Assembly (NCBI RefSeq): GCF_000013565.1
Contig: NC_007802.1
Span: forward strand, 186,001 to 250,000
Origin: Jannaschia sp. CCS1
Lineage (GTDB): Bacteria; Pseudomonadota; Alphaproteobacteria; Rhodobacterales; Rhodobacteraceae
Direction of reading: 5' to 3'
DNA length: 64,000 nt
The position numbers and the translations under genes were made by a program. Position 1 is the stretch's first letter; every line of letters starts with the position of its first letter. Under the pieces are notes generated by a model that worked only from the letters and a program-made list of their open reading frames with translations, did not search any database and was not told the origin of the DNA. Below, one piece after another: positions 20,320-29,100 of this stretch.

Positions 20320-20348
20320 GGCCAGCCCGCTTATTCAACGGGCTGGCC
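20320..20348 (-). terminator. Intercistronic hairpin between dnaK and dnaJ
   Basis: The perfect 10-base arms GGCCAGCCCG (20320-20329) and CGGGCTGGCC (20339-20348) enclose a 9-base loop in the dnaK-dnaJ spacer. No T-run follows in the direction of transcription. It is therefore more likely an RNA-stabilising or partly attenuating hairpin that sets the DnaK:DnaJ ratio than a full terminator. Confidence 0.55.
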
Positions 20349-20365
20349 TAGTGGATCAGTCGCGA

Positions 20366-22285
20366 TTAACCGCGCTTGCGGTCGTCGTCGAGGTCTTCGA
20401 AATCGGCATCCACGATGTCTTCATCAACACCGCGCTCTTCCTCTTCCGGAGCGCCATCCTGCGCGGCTTCGGCCTTATCAGCCTCGGCTTTGTAGATCGC
20501 TTCACCCAAACGCATCGCGGCTTCGGTGACGTTCTGGATGCCACCTTTAATCTTGGCGGTATCGTCGGTTTCCAGCGTTTCCTTCAGCGCGCCAAGGGCC
20601 AGTTCGATGGCCTCAACGGTGCTTGGGTCGACCTTTTCACCATGTTCTTCCAGGGACTTTTCGGTGCCGTGGACAAGGCTTTCGGCCTGATTGCGGGTTT
20701 CCACGAGGTCCTTCCGGTCCTTATCGGCCTCCGCATTTTCTTCAGCTTCACGCACCATCGCTTCGATGTCGTCGTCGGACAGACCGCCGGACGCCTGAAT
20801 CGTGATCTGCTGTTCTTTCCCGGTGCCTTTGTCCTTCGCGCCGACCGATACGATGCCGTTGGCGTCGATATCAAACGTCACTTCGATCTGCGGCACACCG
20901 CGCGGGGCGGGTGGGATGCCTTCAAGGTTGAACTGACCGAGGATCTTGTTGTCGGCGGCCATCTCACGTTCACCCTGGAACACACGCAGGGTCACAGCGC
21001 TTTGGTTGTCGTCCGCGGTGGAGAAGATCTGCGACTTCTTCGTCGGGATCGTGGTGTTGCGGTCGATCAGGCGGGTGAACACGCCGCCGAGGGTTTCGAT
21101 GCCCATCGACAGGGGCGTCACGTCCAGAAGAACCACGTCCTTCACGTCGCCTTGCAGAACACCGGCCTGAATGGCGGCACCCATCGCGACGACTTCATCG
21201 GGGTTCACGCCTTTATGGGGCTCTTTCCCGAAGAACTTGGTCACTTCGTCGATCACCTTGGGCATGCGGGTCATACCGCCGACCAGAACGACTTCGTCGA
21301 TGTCACCCTTGCTGAGGCCGGCGTCTTTCAACGCCGCCGCGCAGGGCTTGATGGAGGCTTTGATCAGGTCGCCCACAAGCGATTCCAGCTTGGCACGGGT
21401 CAGTTTCATGACCATGTGCAGCGGCTGGCCGTTGGACCCCATCGAGATAAACGGCTGGTTGATTTCGGTCTGGGAGGCGCTGGAGAGTTCGATCTTCGCC
21501 TTCTCTGCCGCTTCCTTCAGACGCTGAAGCGCCATCTTGTCTTGCGTCAGATCGACGGAGTTCTCTTTCTTGAACTCTTCCGCCAGGTAGTTGACGATCC
21601 GCATGTCGAAGTCTTCACCACCCAGGAACGTGTCGCCGTTGGTGGATTTCACTTCAAACAGGCCGTCGTCGATTTCCAGAATGGTTACGTCGAACGTGCC
21701 GCCGCCAAGGTCATAGACGGCAATGGTGCGCGTCTCTTTCTTGTCGAGGCCATAGGCCAGCGCGGCTGCGGTCGGCTCATTGATGATGCGCAACACTTCG
21801 AGGCCCGCGATTTTACCCGCGTCCTTCGTGGCTTGGCGCTGAGCGTCGTTGAAATACGCAGGCACGGTGATGACCGCTTGCGTCACGTCTTCGCCGAGAT
21901 AGCTTTCCGCCGTCTCTTTCATCTTTTGAAGAATGAACGCAGAGATCTGGGAGGGGGAATACGTCTCACCCTTCGCCTTGACCCAGGCGTCGCCGTTGCC
22001 GCCATCGACAATCTCGAACGGCAGGTTCTTCTTGTCCTTTTCCAGATGCTCGTCATTGATCCGGCGACCGATCAGGCGCTTGACGCCGAAGATCGTGTTT
22101 TCCGGGTTGGTGACGGCCTGACGCTTGGCCGATTGACCGGCCAGACGCTCATCATCCGTGAAGGCAACAATAGACGGCGTCGTGCGCGCGCCTTCTGCGT
22201 TTTCGATTACGCGGGGTTGCGAGCCATCCATGATAGCCACGCAGGAGTTGGTTGTACCGAGGTCGATACCAATGACTTTAGCCAT
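20366..22285 (-). CDS. dnaK: Chaperone protein DnaK (Hsp70)
   Basis: DnaK is the ATP-driven Hsp70 chaperone. The 639-residue protein begins [18 protein letters not shown] (phosphate-binding loop 1). It has the Hsp70 signatures [14 protein letters not shown]-like [15 protein letters not shown] and [13 protein letters not shown], the interdomain linker [13 protein letters not shown], and a helical lid ending in an acidic tail ([15 protein letters not shown]). It is preceded by a strong RpoH-type promoter at 22400-22431 with a leader of about 108 bases, and is followed by dnaJ. Confidence 0.98.
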   Translation of the reverse strand: MAKVIGIDLGTTNSCVAIMDGSQPRVIENAEGARTTPSIVAFTDDERLAGQSAKRQAVTNPENTIFGVKRLIGRRINDEHLEKDKKNLPFEIVDGGNGDAWVKAKGETYSPSQISAFILQKMKETAESYLGEDVTQAVITVPAYFNDAQRQATKDAGKIAGLEVLRIINEPTAAALAYGLDKKETRTIAVYDLGGGTFDVTILEIDDGLFEVKSTNGDTFLGGEDFDMRIVNYLAEEFKKENSVDLTQDKMALQRLKEAAEKAKIELSSASQTEINQPFISMGSNGQPLHMVMKLTRAKLESLVGDLIKASIKPCAAALKDAGLSKGDIDEVVLVGGMTRMPKVIDEVTKFFGKEPHKGVNPDEVVAMGAAIQAGVLQGDVKDVVLLDVTPLSMGIETLGGVFTRLIDRNTTIPTKKSQIFSTADDNQSAVTLRVFQGEREMAADNKILGQFNLEGIPPAPRGVPQIEVTFDIDANGIVSVGAKDKGTGKEQQITIQASGGLSDDDIEAMVREAEENAEADKDRKDLVETRNQAESLVHGTEKSLEEHGEKVDPSTVEAIELALGALKETLETDDTAKIKGGIQNVTEAAMRLGEAIYKAEADKAEAAQDGAPEEEERGVDEDIVDADFEDLDDDRKRG

Positions 22286-22399
22286 GTCGTAGTCCCTTTA
22301 CTTACAAGCGAACTGGCGGGAGCGGGTCCGAAGTTACGGCCCCCGTGCCGCCGTTATAGTGACTGTAACGGACATTGATGTGCCCGCATGAGTTCGGAG

Positions 22400-22431
22400 G
22401 GTATATAAGAAGCGTGATTTGGGGCTGCAAG
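22400..22431 (-). promoter_or_regulatory. RpoH (sigma-32)-type heat-shock promoter of dnaK
   Basis: On the minus strand CTTG (22431-22428) is followed after 18 bases by CTTATATACC (22409-22400). This fits the alphaproteobacterial RpoH consensus CTTG-N17/18-CYTATNTNNG. It lies about 115 bases in front of dnaK and just before alkB on the opposite strand. Confidence 0.75.
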
Positions 22432-22443
22432 CGGCAGCACGCG

Positions 22444-23064
22444 ATGGAATCCGAGGAATTTGCATTGAGTGTCGATGTCGGTGGGATTGTGGTGCATCCC
22501 GAACACCTGGACGGGCCGGATCAAGCGGAACTGGTGGAGCAGGTGCGGCGTGTCGTGCGGTCCGCGCCACTATACCGGCCCGAGACGCGGACGGGACGCA
22601 AGATGTCCGTGCGCATGACGTCTGCGGGGACGTATGGATGGATCTCGGACCGGAGGGGCTATCGCTATGACCGGTGTCATCCGGACGGGCAGGATTGGCC
22701 GCCGATCCCGCCCATGGCGCTGGAGATTTGGCGGGCGGTGTCGGGTGTGGCACAGGATCCGCAAAGTTGTCTGATCAACTATTATGATGCGGGTGCAAAG
22801 ATGGGGATGCATCAGGACCGGGATGAAGGGGATTTCGACATGCCGGTTGTCTCTGTGTCGCTGGGGGATGAGGCGCTGTTTCGTGTGGGCGGTCCGAAGC
22901 GTGGCGGCAAAACGCAATCGGTCTGGCTGAAATCTGGCGATGTGGCTGTAATGGGCGGAGAGGCCCGTCTGAACTTCCACGGCATAGACCGCATTCGCGC
23001 AGGCTCCTCTACGCTTTTGCCCAATGGCGGGCGGATCAATCTGACGATGCGGGTCGTGACATAG
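22444..23064 (+). CDS. alkB: AlkB-type Fe(II)/2-oxoglutarate-dependent nucleic acid demethylase
   Basis: AlkB reverses N1-methyladenine and N3-methylcytosine by oxidative demethylation. From MESEEFALSV the protein has 206 residues. The iron ligands are H123 and D125 (MHQDRD) and H179 (NFHGIDRI). 2-oxoglutarate would be held by R197 and R203 (GRINLTMR). NYYDAGAKMGMHQD is a typical AlkB signature. The frame is open to 22375, but that extension would run through the dnaK promoter, so the ATG at 22444 is preferred. It is divergent from dnaK. Confidence 0.88.
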   Translation: MESEEFALSVDVGGIVVHPEHLDGPDQAELVEQVRRVVRSAPLYRPETRTGRKMSVRMTSAGTYGWISDRRGYRYDRCHPDGQDWPPIPPMALEIWRAVSGVAQDPQSCLINYYDAGAKMGMHQDRDEGDFDMPVVSVSLGDEALFRVGGPKRGGKTQSVWLKSGDVAVMGGEARLNFHGIDRIRAGSSTLLPNGGRINLTMRVVT

Positions 23065-23067
23065 GCC

Positions 23068-23889
23068 CTAGCGCTTTGCGTCCCAACTGGAGGAGGCATG
23101 TTTGCGGGTATATGCCTCAAACATCATGCCGAACAAAATGGCGCCGAGCGTGAAGTAGAACGGATAGGCGACGTTTGTGTTGTGCGGGAAGTAATTCACA
23201 AACACATATCCCCGCGTCTGGTCGATGATGTGAAACAGCGGGTTCCACTGAAACGCTGGCAGCATCATCGCGGGCATGGAATTGGCGAGAAACATTTTAC
23301 CTGAGAAGATCATGTTCGCCCGAATGTAGACCATCGACAGGATCTGCACGACGTCCGGCATCCACGGCTTCCAAGCCATCAGAATGATACCCAGCGCCAC
23401 ACCGCTGCCCCAGGCCAGCAGGAACATCCGCATCGCACCGGGCCAATCTTCGATATGGACGGGCAGGATGACGGTGTGGATCAGGAGCAGAATGCACAGC
23501 AGCGCAATGGTTTGGGTGTAGAGGACGGCCAGCGCCTCAGACAGGATGGACACAAGCGTGTTCATCGGCCCGTGCTGCATCATCGCGCTGGTCGGACCAT
23601 CGGCCCCCATCACGGCGCGCACGGTCTGAATATGCGTGAGATACAGGAAAATCCCGCTCATCAGATAGACCATGAAGTTGCCGCGCAGGGCGGCGGAGCG
23701 ACCCCCCAGGAAGGTGAACATGAAGTAGAACGCGGCGATGAACATGACGCTTTGCAGGATCGACAGGACAATCGACAGAACCGCGTTGCCGTGGTTTTTC
23801 CGGACCTTGCGCGCGGCGGCGTGGTAGGTGACCTCCAGGAAATTGAAGATCAGCGCCAGCATGGACGTGGATGTCCGGGTCTCAAACAT
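23068..23889 (-). CDS. ABC-2 type permease, polysaccharide exporter (KpsM/Wzm-like)
   Basis: This is a 273-residue inner-membrane protein with about six hydrophobic segments, in the ABC-2 permease pattern used for capsule and O-antigen export. The first hydrophobic segment follows a short cytoplasmic N-terminus. QWNPLFHIIDQTRGYVFVNYFP near the C-terminus resembles the conserved NPL/P-x-x-E-region of this class. No ATPase partner is next to it, so an ATP-binding subunit must come from elsewhere. It lies beside, and divergent from, a block of glycan-synthesis genes (cysQ to sulfotransferase). The substrate is inferred only from that context. Confidence 0.75.
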   Translation of the reverse strand: MFETRTSTSMLALIFNFLEVTYHAAARKVRKNHGNAVLSIVLSILQSVMFIAAFYFMFTFLGGRSAALRGNFMVYLMSGIFLYLTHIQTVRAVMGADGPTSAMMQHGPMNTLVSILSEALAVLYTQTIALLCILLLIHTVILPVHIEDWPGAMRMFLLAWGSGVALGIILMAWKPWMPDVVQILSMVYIRANMIFSGKMFLANSMPAMMLPAFQWNPLFHIIDQTRGYVFVNYFPHNTNVAYPFYFTLGAILFGMMFEAYTRKHASSSWDAKR

Positions 23890-24039
23890 GTCGAATATCC
23901 TTGCCTGCCGCCGTCATGATCTGCTGCCCGTGTGGCCGGGCTTGTTTTGCGCGCCGCCCGCAGGCCTTGCTTGCAGTTCTCACGTGGACCGAGGATAACG
24001 CGGTAAGTGTTAATTTTCAATTCAACCGTGGGTGAGCCT

Positions 24040-24837
24040 ATGGATCACGAGAAAATTGTTGCCGTCATGCGTACCGCTGCCCTGGAGGCCGGCGACGCGA
24101 TCATGGAGGTTTATGGCGCGGAGGATTTCGACGTGAAGGTGAAATCCGACGATAGCCCTGTGACAGAGGCGGATGAGGCGGCGGATGCCATCATTTCCCG
24201 GCACCTGCGCGCGGCGTTTCCGGACGTGACGTTGATCACCGAAGAACAGGCCGACAGCCATGGGCTGAGCGCGGATCAGTTCCTGATCGTGGACCCGTTG
24301 GACGGCACCAAAGAGTTCATCAAGCGGCGCGGCGATTTCACGGTGAACATCGCCTTGGTGGAACATGGCGTACCTGTGCGTGGCATCGTTTATGCGCCCG
24401 CGAAGGGGCGTCTGTTTTACACAAATGCCGACGGAGTGAGCATTGAGGAGGCAGGCCCGTTCGAGCCGAATGCGCCTGGCAGGCTCGATCCAATCACAGT
24501 GTCACGCCCGGATAACAGCGCGTTGCGCGTCGTGGCGTCGAAGTCGCACCGGGATCAGGCAACAGACCACTACATCAACAAATACGACCACGCGGATATG
24601 AAAAGCGCAGGGTCATCGCTGAAGTTCTGCCTTGTCGCGACGGGGGAGGCGGATTTGTACCCCCGCCTTGGCCGCACGATGGAATGGGATACCGCGGCAG
24701 GCGATGCCGTGTTGCGCGGGGCCGGTGGCAAGATGGTCCGGTTTGAGGATCATGCGCCGTTTGAATACGGCAAGGACGGGTTCGCCAACGGCTTCTTCAT
24801 TGCCTACGCCCCGGGTCTGGAATTGCAGCTGCCGTGA
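24040..24837 (+). CDS. cysQ: 3'(2'),5'-bisphosphate nucleotidase CysQ
   Basis: CysQ dephosphorylates PAP, the by-product of PAPS-dependent sulfation or sulfate assimilation, to AMP. The 265-residue protein starts MDHEKIVAVMRTAALEAG. It has the inositol-monophosphatase-fold metal motifs E69 (ITEEQ) and DPLDGTKEF (D85, D88), and a later EWDTAAGDAVLRGAGG motif. Eleven in-frame residues upstream are ignored. kdsB overlaps its stop codon. A sulfotransferase lies in the same run of genes (31808), which makes PAP removal during polysaccharide sulfation a plausible local role. Confidence 0.9.
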   Translation: MDHEKIVAVMRTAALEAGDAIMEVYGAEDFDVKVKSDDSPVTEADEAADAIISRHLRAAFPDVTLITEEQADSHGLSADQFLIVDPLDGTKEFIKRRGDFTVNIALVEHGVPVRGIVYAPAKGRLFYTNADGVSIEEAGPFEPNAPGRLDPITVSRPDNSALRVVASKSHRDQATDHYINKYDHADMKSAGSSLKFCLVATGEADLYPRLGRTMEWDTAAGDAVLRGAGGKMVRFEDHAPFEYGKDGFANGFFIAYAPGLELQLP

Positions 24838-25631
24838 GCGTTGCTTGCGTCATCCCGGCCCGCTATGCGTCTGCCCGCTTTCCCGGCAAACCGCTTGCTA
24901 TGCTGACGGGCGCAACCGGTGAGAAAGTGTCCCTGATCGAGCGGTCCTGGCGGGCGGCGCAGAATGTCTCGGGCCTCGACGCGGTCTATGTCGCAACCGA
25001 TGATGAGCGTATCGCCGATGCCGCGCGCGAGTTTGGCGCGGAGGTTCTGATGACCTCCTCGGAGGCCCGCAATGGGACGGAGCGGTGCGCCGAGGCACTA
25101 GAAATCCTTGGCGATGTGGAGATGGTCGTGAACCTGCAAGGCGACGCGCCGCTGACGCCGCCCTGGTTCCTGGAACAGCTTGTCGACGGCCTCCGCAATG
25201 ATGCCCAAGCCGCGATCGCAACGCCCATTTTGCGGTGTGATGGGGAGACATTGGCCGCGTTGAAAGCTGACCGCGCCGCTGGCCGTGTGGGGGGGACAAC
25301 GGCGGTGGCCGACAGCAAGATGCGCGGGCTGTATTTTTCCAAGGAAGTGGTGCCGTTCACGTCTGAAACCTACGCCCCCGATGCGCCAACGCCGGTGTTC
25401 CATCACGTCGGCGTCTACGCCTACCGCCCCTGGGCTTTGCGCGCGTACCCCCATTGGTCCATCGGCCCGCTGGAGATGCTGGAAGGTCTGGAGCAATTGC
25501 GGTTTCTGGAGGCCGGACACCCCGTCTTATGCGTTGAGGTGGAGGCCCATGGCGCAAAGTTCTGGGAATTGAACAACCCCGAAGATATCCCCCGGATCGA
25601 GGCCATGCTGCGAGACATGGGCGCGCCTTGA
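24834..25631 (+). CDS. kdsB: 3-deoxy-manno-octulosonate cytidylyltransferase (CMP-Kdo synthetase)
   Basis: KdsB activates Kdo as CMP-Kdo for lipid A/LPS core or for Kdo-containing capsules. The 265-residue protein starts with GTG overlapping the cysQ stop (GTGA). It has the nucleotide-binding N-terminus IPARYASARFPGKPLAML, then VYVATDDERIADAA and VVNLQGDAPL. HVGVYAYRPWALR follows in the second half. It is somewhat longer than the roughly 250-residue enterobacterial enzyme. The gene is between cysQ and a glycosyltransferase, with stop-start overlaps on both sides, so it is part of one translational unit. Confidence 0.9.
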   Translation: MSVACVIPARYASARFPGKPLAMLTGATGEKVSLIERSWRAAQNVSGLDAVYVATDDERIADAAREFGAEVLMTSSEARNGTERCAEALEILGDVEMVVNLQGDAPLTPPWFLEQLVDGLRNDAQAAIATPILRCDGETLAALKADRAAGRVGGTTAVADSKMRGLYFSKEVVPFTSETYAPDAPTPVFHHVGVYAYRPWALRAYPHWSIGPLEMLEGLEQLRFLEAGHPVLCVEVEAHGAKFWELNNPEDIPRIEAMLRDMGAP

Positions 25632-26857
25632 GCGCGCTCCGCCTCAGTGTTGTCGTCGTCAGCGTTGGGCGGCCAGAGGCCCTGCGTCGGTGTCTGATCA
25701 GCCTGTCGCAGCAGGCCAAGGCCGGATGTGAGGTGATTGTTGTTGCCGATACGGTTGGGCAAGCCGCTGTCCGCACCCTGCCTGTCGCTGGCGCGTTGAG
25801 GTTGTTGCCGCAGCGCCAGCCCAACATCTCCGCCGCGCGCAACGCCGGAATTGCCGCAGCTGGCGGGGATGTCATCGCGTTCATCGACGATGATGCCGTG
25901 GCTGAGCCGATTTGGTCCCATGCAATCCTGACTGCGTTTGACGACCCGGACATCGCCGCGGTGACGGGGCCAGTGCTGGGGCGGAACGGCATTTCCCTTC
26001 AATGGGGTCCGATGGCGGCAAACGGGCTCGCGCAGGACGCAGAAGTAGACCCTGACACCCCGGTCAGAGACGGTTTCGTGCGGAAACTACAAGGGACGAA
26101 CATGGCCGTTCGCCGCCCGGTTCTGGAGGACATCGGCGGATTTGACGAGGCGCTGCATTTCTATCTGGATGACACGGATATGGCTTTGCGGCTGGGACGG
26201 GCCGGGTTGCGGTCCGCCTGGGTCCCCCGCGCGGTCGTGCATCACGGGTTTGACGCGAGTGTCCGCAGGTCCCCGACCCGCGTCCCGCTGAGCTTGTTCG
26301 ACATCGGTGCCTCCAGCGCTGTCTTCCTGCGCAAACACGCGCCGGATGATCGTTATGCGGAGGCCCTGCACGCGCTGGAGGCGGCCCAAAGTACCCGGCT
26401 GATGCGGCTGGTCCAGAGGCGGAAGATCGACCCCGACCAGATGCGCACGCTGTTGGAGAGCCTTCGGGAGGGGATCAAGGACGGACAGAGCCGTGATAGC
26501 CATCAGCCGGAAATCGGCTCTGTTGCGCAGTATTTCGAGCCCTTTCAAACCATCGACCCGCCCGCGCATCAGGTCCTGTCCGGGCGGTCCTTCCAGCTTG
26601 CCCGTCTAAGGGCCCAGGTCGAACAGCTTGTCGCGCAGGGGCAGCCCGTCAGCCTGTTTGCCTTGGAACCGACGCCGCGAAAACACAAGGTGCGGTTCAC
26701 TGACGGCGGATGGTGGGAGCAGACCGGAGGGCTTTTCGGCCCGTCTGACCGCAGCGGTCCACGCCTTCAAATCACCTCGTTTCGTGCCCGTATCGCGGCG
26801 GAGGTCAGTCGTATTTCTGCCACGCGCTGTATAGAGCCTGACAGGAAGAAATATTGA
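25628..26857 (+). CDS. Family 2 glycosyltransferase (GT-A)
   Basis: The 409-residue protein has a GT-A nucleotide-sugar-binding N-terminus (LSVVVVSVGRPEALRRCLISL) and a QPNISAARNAGIAAAGGDVIAFIDDD block with the metal-binding DDD at 87-89. Acceptor-side motifs follow (GFDEALHFYLDDTDMALRLGRAG, with the E/D-D of GT2). Residues after about 230 form an additional region with no recognised family. The start is TTG at 25628, overlapping the kdsB stop codon. The donor and acceptor sugars cannot be read from the sequence. The context is surface glycan synthesis. Confidence 0.85.
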   Translation: MSALRLSVVVVSVGRPEALRRCLISLSQQAKAGCEVIVVADTVGQAAVRTLPVAGALRLLPQRQPNISAARNAGIAAAGGDVIAFIDDDAVAEPIWSHAILTAFDDPDIAAVTGPVLGRNGISLQWGPMAANGLAQDAEVDPDTPVRDGFVRKLQGTNMAVRRPVLEDIGGFDEALHFYLDDTDMALRLGRAGLRSAWVPRAVVHHGFDASVRRSPTRVPLSLFDIGASSAVFLRKHAPDDRYAEALHALEAAQSTRLMRLVQRRKIDPDQMRTLLESLREGIKDGQSRDSHQPEIGSVAQYFEPFQTIDPPAHQVLSGRSFQLARLRAQVEQLVAQGQPVSLFALEPTPRKHKVRFTDGGWWEQTGGLFGPSDRSGPRLQITSFRARIAAEVSRISATRCIEPDRKKY

Positions 26858-26949
26858 TTATTTCCCTGCGAACCATATTTTGTTAGGGACCTTGCAACAA
26901 TAAGAGGCAGCGTATCCACAAAAGCGGTACGGCGCATAAGAGGCATGGC

Positions 26950-27843
26950 ATGAAGAAAAAAGTTACCAAGGCGATCTTTCCGGTCGCGGGTCTTGGCACC
27001 CGTTTCCTACCAGCGACCAAATCGATCCCGAAAGAGATCATGACCTTGGTCGACCGCCCCCTGATCCAATACGCGATTGACGAAGCCCGCGCTGCTGGCA
27101 TCAAGGAGTTCATCTTTGTGACCAGTCGCGGCAAGTCCGCGCTGGAAGACTACTTCGATCATACGCCAGAGCTTGAGAACACCCTGCGCAAGAAGGGCAA
27201 GACCGACATGTTGGAGATGCTGAAAAGCACCAACATGGATTCGGGCGCGATTGCGTATATGCGTCAACACAAGGCTCTGGGTCTGGGTCACGCGGTCTGG
27301 TGTGCCCGGCGATTGCTGGGAAATGAGCCATTTGCCGTGATCCTGCCTGATGACGTGATCGCAGCCGACACGCCCTGCCTGCAACAGATGGTTGAGGCGC
27401 ACGCTGAACTTGGCGGCAATATGGTCGCGGCCATGGAAGTGCCGGACGACAAGACATCCTCCTACGGGATTTTGGATGTGAAAGAGGATATGGGGTCCGT
27501 TGTGTCCGTGAAGGGCATGGTTGAGAAACCGCCTCAGGACAAAGCGCCCTCCAACCTGGCCGTGATCGGGCGCTATATTCTTTCGCCGGACGTTATGGGG
27601 CACCTCAACAAAATCAAATCCGGCGCAGGGGGTGAGATTCAATTGACCGACGCCATCGCGCAGGAAATCGTCAGTGCGGACAACGTCTATGGCTATCGGT
27701 TCAAGGGTCAGAGGTTCGATTGCGGGTCCAAGGCGGGCTTTTTGCAGGCAACGGTGGCGTTTGGTCTGGCGCGTGATGATCTTCGGGATGAGTTTCAGGA
27801 TTACCTCGCCGACATGATGTCTGCCCGAAGCGCGGCCCAGTAA
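26950..27843 (+). CDS. galU: UTP-glucose-1-phosphate uridylyltransferase
   Basis: GalU makes UDP-glucose, the donor for exopolysaccharide, lipid and LPS glucosylation. The 297-residue protein starts MKKKVTKAIFPVAGLGTRFLPATKSIPKEI, the family nucleotide-binding signature. It also has IQYAIDEARAAGI, PFAVILPDD and VEKPPQDKAPSNLAVIGRYIL. A 92-base gap separates it from the preceding glycosyltransferase, so it may have its own promoter. It is followed by further glycosyltransferases for which UDP-glucose could be a substrate. Confidence 0.94.
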   Translation: MKKKVTKAIFPVAGLGTRFLPATKSIPKEIMTLVDRPLIQYAIDEARAAGIKEFIFVTSRGKSALEDYFDHTPELENTLRKKGKTDMLEMLKSTNMDSGAIAYMRQHKALGLGHAVWCARRLLGNEPFAVILPDDVIAADTPCLQQMVEAHAELGGNMVAAMEVPDDKTSSYGILDVKEDMGSVVSVKGMVEKPPQDKAPSNLAVIGRYILSPDVMGHLNKIKSGAGGEIQLTDAIAQEIVSADNVYGYRFKGQRFDCGSKAGFLQATVAFGLARDDLRDEFQDYLADMMSARSAAQ

Positions 27844-27852
27844 GCGGCCACG

Positions 27853-29100
27853 ATGTCAGGGCTGCGTGATATTCCGGGCCTCTGGCTGGATATCACCCGG
27901 CTTCTGACGCGCGTTGGACGCGGTGCGCTGACAGGGATTGACCGGGTCGAGGCGGCGTATCTGGCCGAGGCGCTGGCGGGTGACGCAAAGTTCCTGTGTC
28001 GCACGACCCGCGGCTATCTTCTTCTGGACCAGACCGGTGGGCGCGCCCTTTTTGATCTATGCAATGGTGCTGTGATGGGCCGTGCGGATTGGATATCGCG
28101 GCTGACTTTGCGGGGCCACAAACCTCGTCACCGGGCGGAGGCTGTTCTGCGGCGTCACGCGGTCGCCCGGTGCAGACCCGCTGCCTTGCCCAAATTTCTG
28201 CAAAATCACGCCGCGCCCGGGTCCACCTATGTCAATGTCGGCCATTCCAACCTGTCGGAGGCGACACTTTCCGCAGTGTCCGGCCAGTTCAGCAATTGCG
28301 CCGTTCTGATCCACGATCTTATCCCGCTGACCCACCCCGCCTACGTCGCCGATGATATGCCCGCGCGATTTGCCGGGCGGATGGACCGCGTTCGGCGATA
28401 TGCGGATCTGGTGATCTGCAATTCCTCTGCCACCCAGTTCGACCTTATCGCCCATTGGGGGGACGGCCAAACGGTGAAGCCGAAATACATCGTCGCCCAT
28501 CCGGGCGTGACGCCCCGCCCGCGTTCCGATGACCTGGACCGGGATGCTGGCCATTTCGTCATGTTGGGGACGATTGAGGCGCGTAAAAATCATGATCTGA
28601 TGCTCGATGTCTGGGAGCTTCTGGCGCAGGACATGCCGCGCGATCAGATGCCGACCCTGCACATCATAGGTGCGGTTGGCTGGAAGGTAGACGCGCTGAT
28701 GGAGCGTCTGAGATCGCATCCCTTGTATGGCGACAAAATTCTGCTGAACGGGCCGTATGGGGTGCTGGATGACCATGCGGTGCAGGACCATCTGGCGCGG
28801 GCCACGGCGCTTCTGTTCCCGTCGCTTGCGGAGGGTTACGGCTTTCCGCCGCTGGAGGCTGCGATGGCCGGGGCTGTTCCGATCTGCTCAAACCTGGCGG
28901 TTTTCAGGGAAACCCTAGGCGATTGTGCCGTTTACGTGGACAATAACGACGCCTATTCTTGGGTAGAAACGATTAAACAACACTTTTACGGTACTGCTGT
29001 TAAGCCGGAGTTGACCATGTTGAAGGGTCCAACTTGGGCTGAGCACTTTGATAAGGTGGCGCAAGCCATCCAACCGCCCGGCAGGAAAGGCCGCCAATGA
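27853..29100 (+). CDS. Family 4 glycosyltransferase (GT-B)
   Basis: The 415-residue protein shows the GT-B/GT4 C-terminal donor domain: FVMLGTIEARKNHDLMLDVWELL followed by ATALLFPSLAEGYGFPPLEAAMAGAVPICSN. This contains the E-x7-E pair (E in SLAEG and E in PPLEA) that binds the nucleotide sugar. The N-terminal part has SGLRDIPGLWLDITRLL and GIDRVE, seen in a family of Rhodobacterales-type enzymes. It follows galU by 9 bases and overlaps the next glycosyltransferase (ATGA at 29097-29100). The specific sugar is unknown. Confidence 0.85.
   Translation: MSGLRDIPGLWLDITRLLTRVGRGALTGIDRVEAAYLAEALAGDAKFLCRTTRGYLLLDQTGGRALFDLCNGAVMGRADWISRLTLRGHKPRHRAEAVLRRHAVARCRPAALPKFLQNHAAPGSTYVNVGHSNLSEATLSAVSGQFSNCAVLIHDLIPLTHPAYVADDMPARFAGRMDRVRRYADLVICNSSATQFDLIAHWGDGQTVKPKYIVAHPGVTPRPRSDDLDRDAGHFVMLGTIEARKNHDLMLDVWELLAQDMPRDQMPTLHIIGAVGWKVDALMERLRSHPLYGDKILLNGPYGVLDDHAVQDHLARATALLFPSLAEGYGFPPLEAAMAGAVPICSNLAVFRETLGDCAVYVDNNDAYSWVETIKQHFYGTAVKPELTMLKGPTWAEHFDKVAQAIQPPGRKGRQ

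Noticed and set aside
20351-22378. Long open frame on the plus strand opposite dnaK (and similar frames opposite maeB, dnaJ, tamB and gltB)
   Set aside because: They mirror highly conserved genes in GC-rich DNA, have no family motifs of their own, and the real proteins on the other strand are unmistakable.
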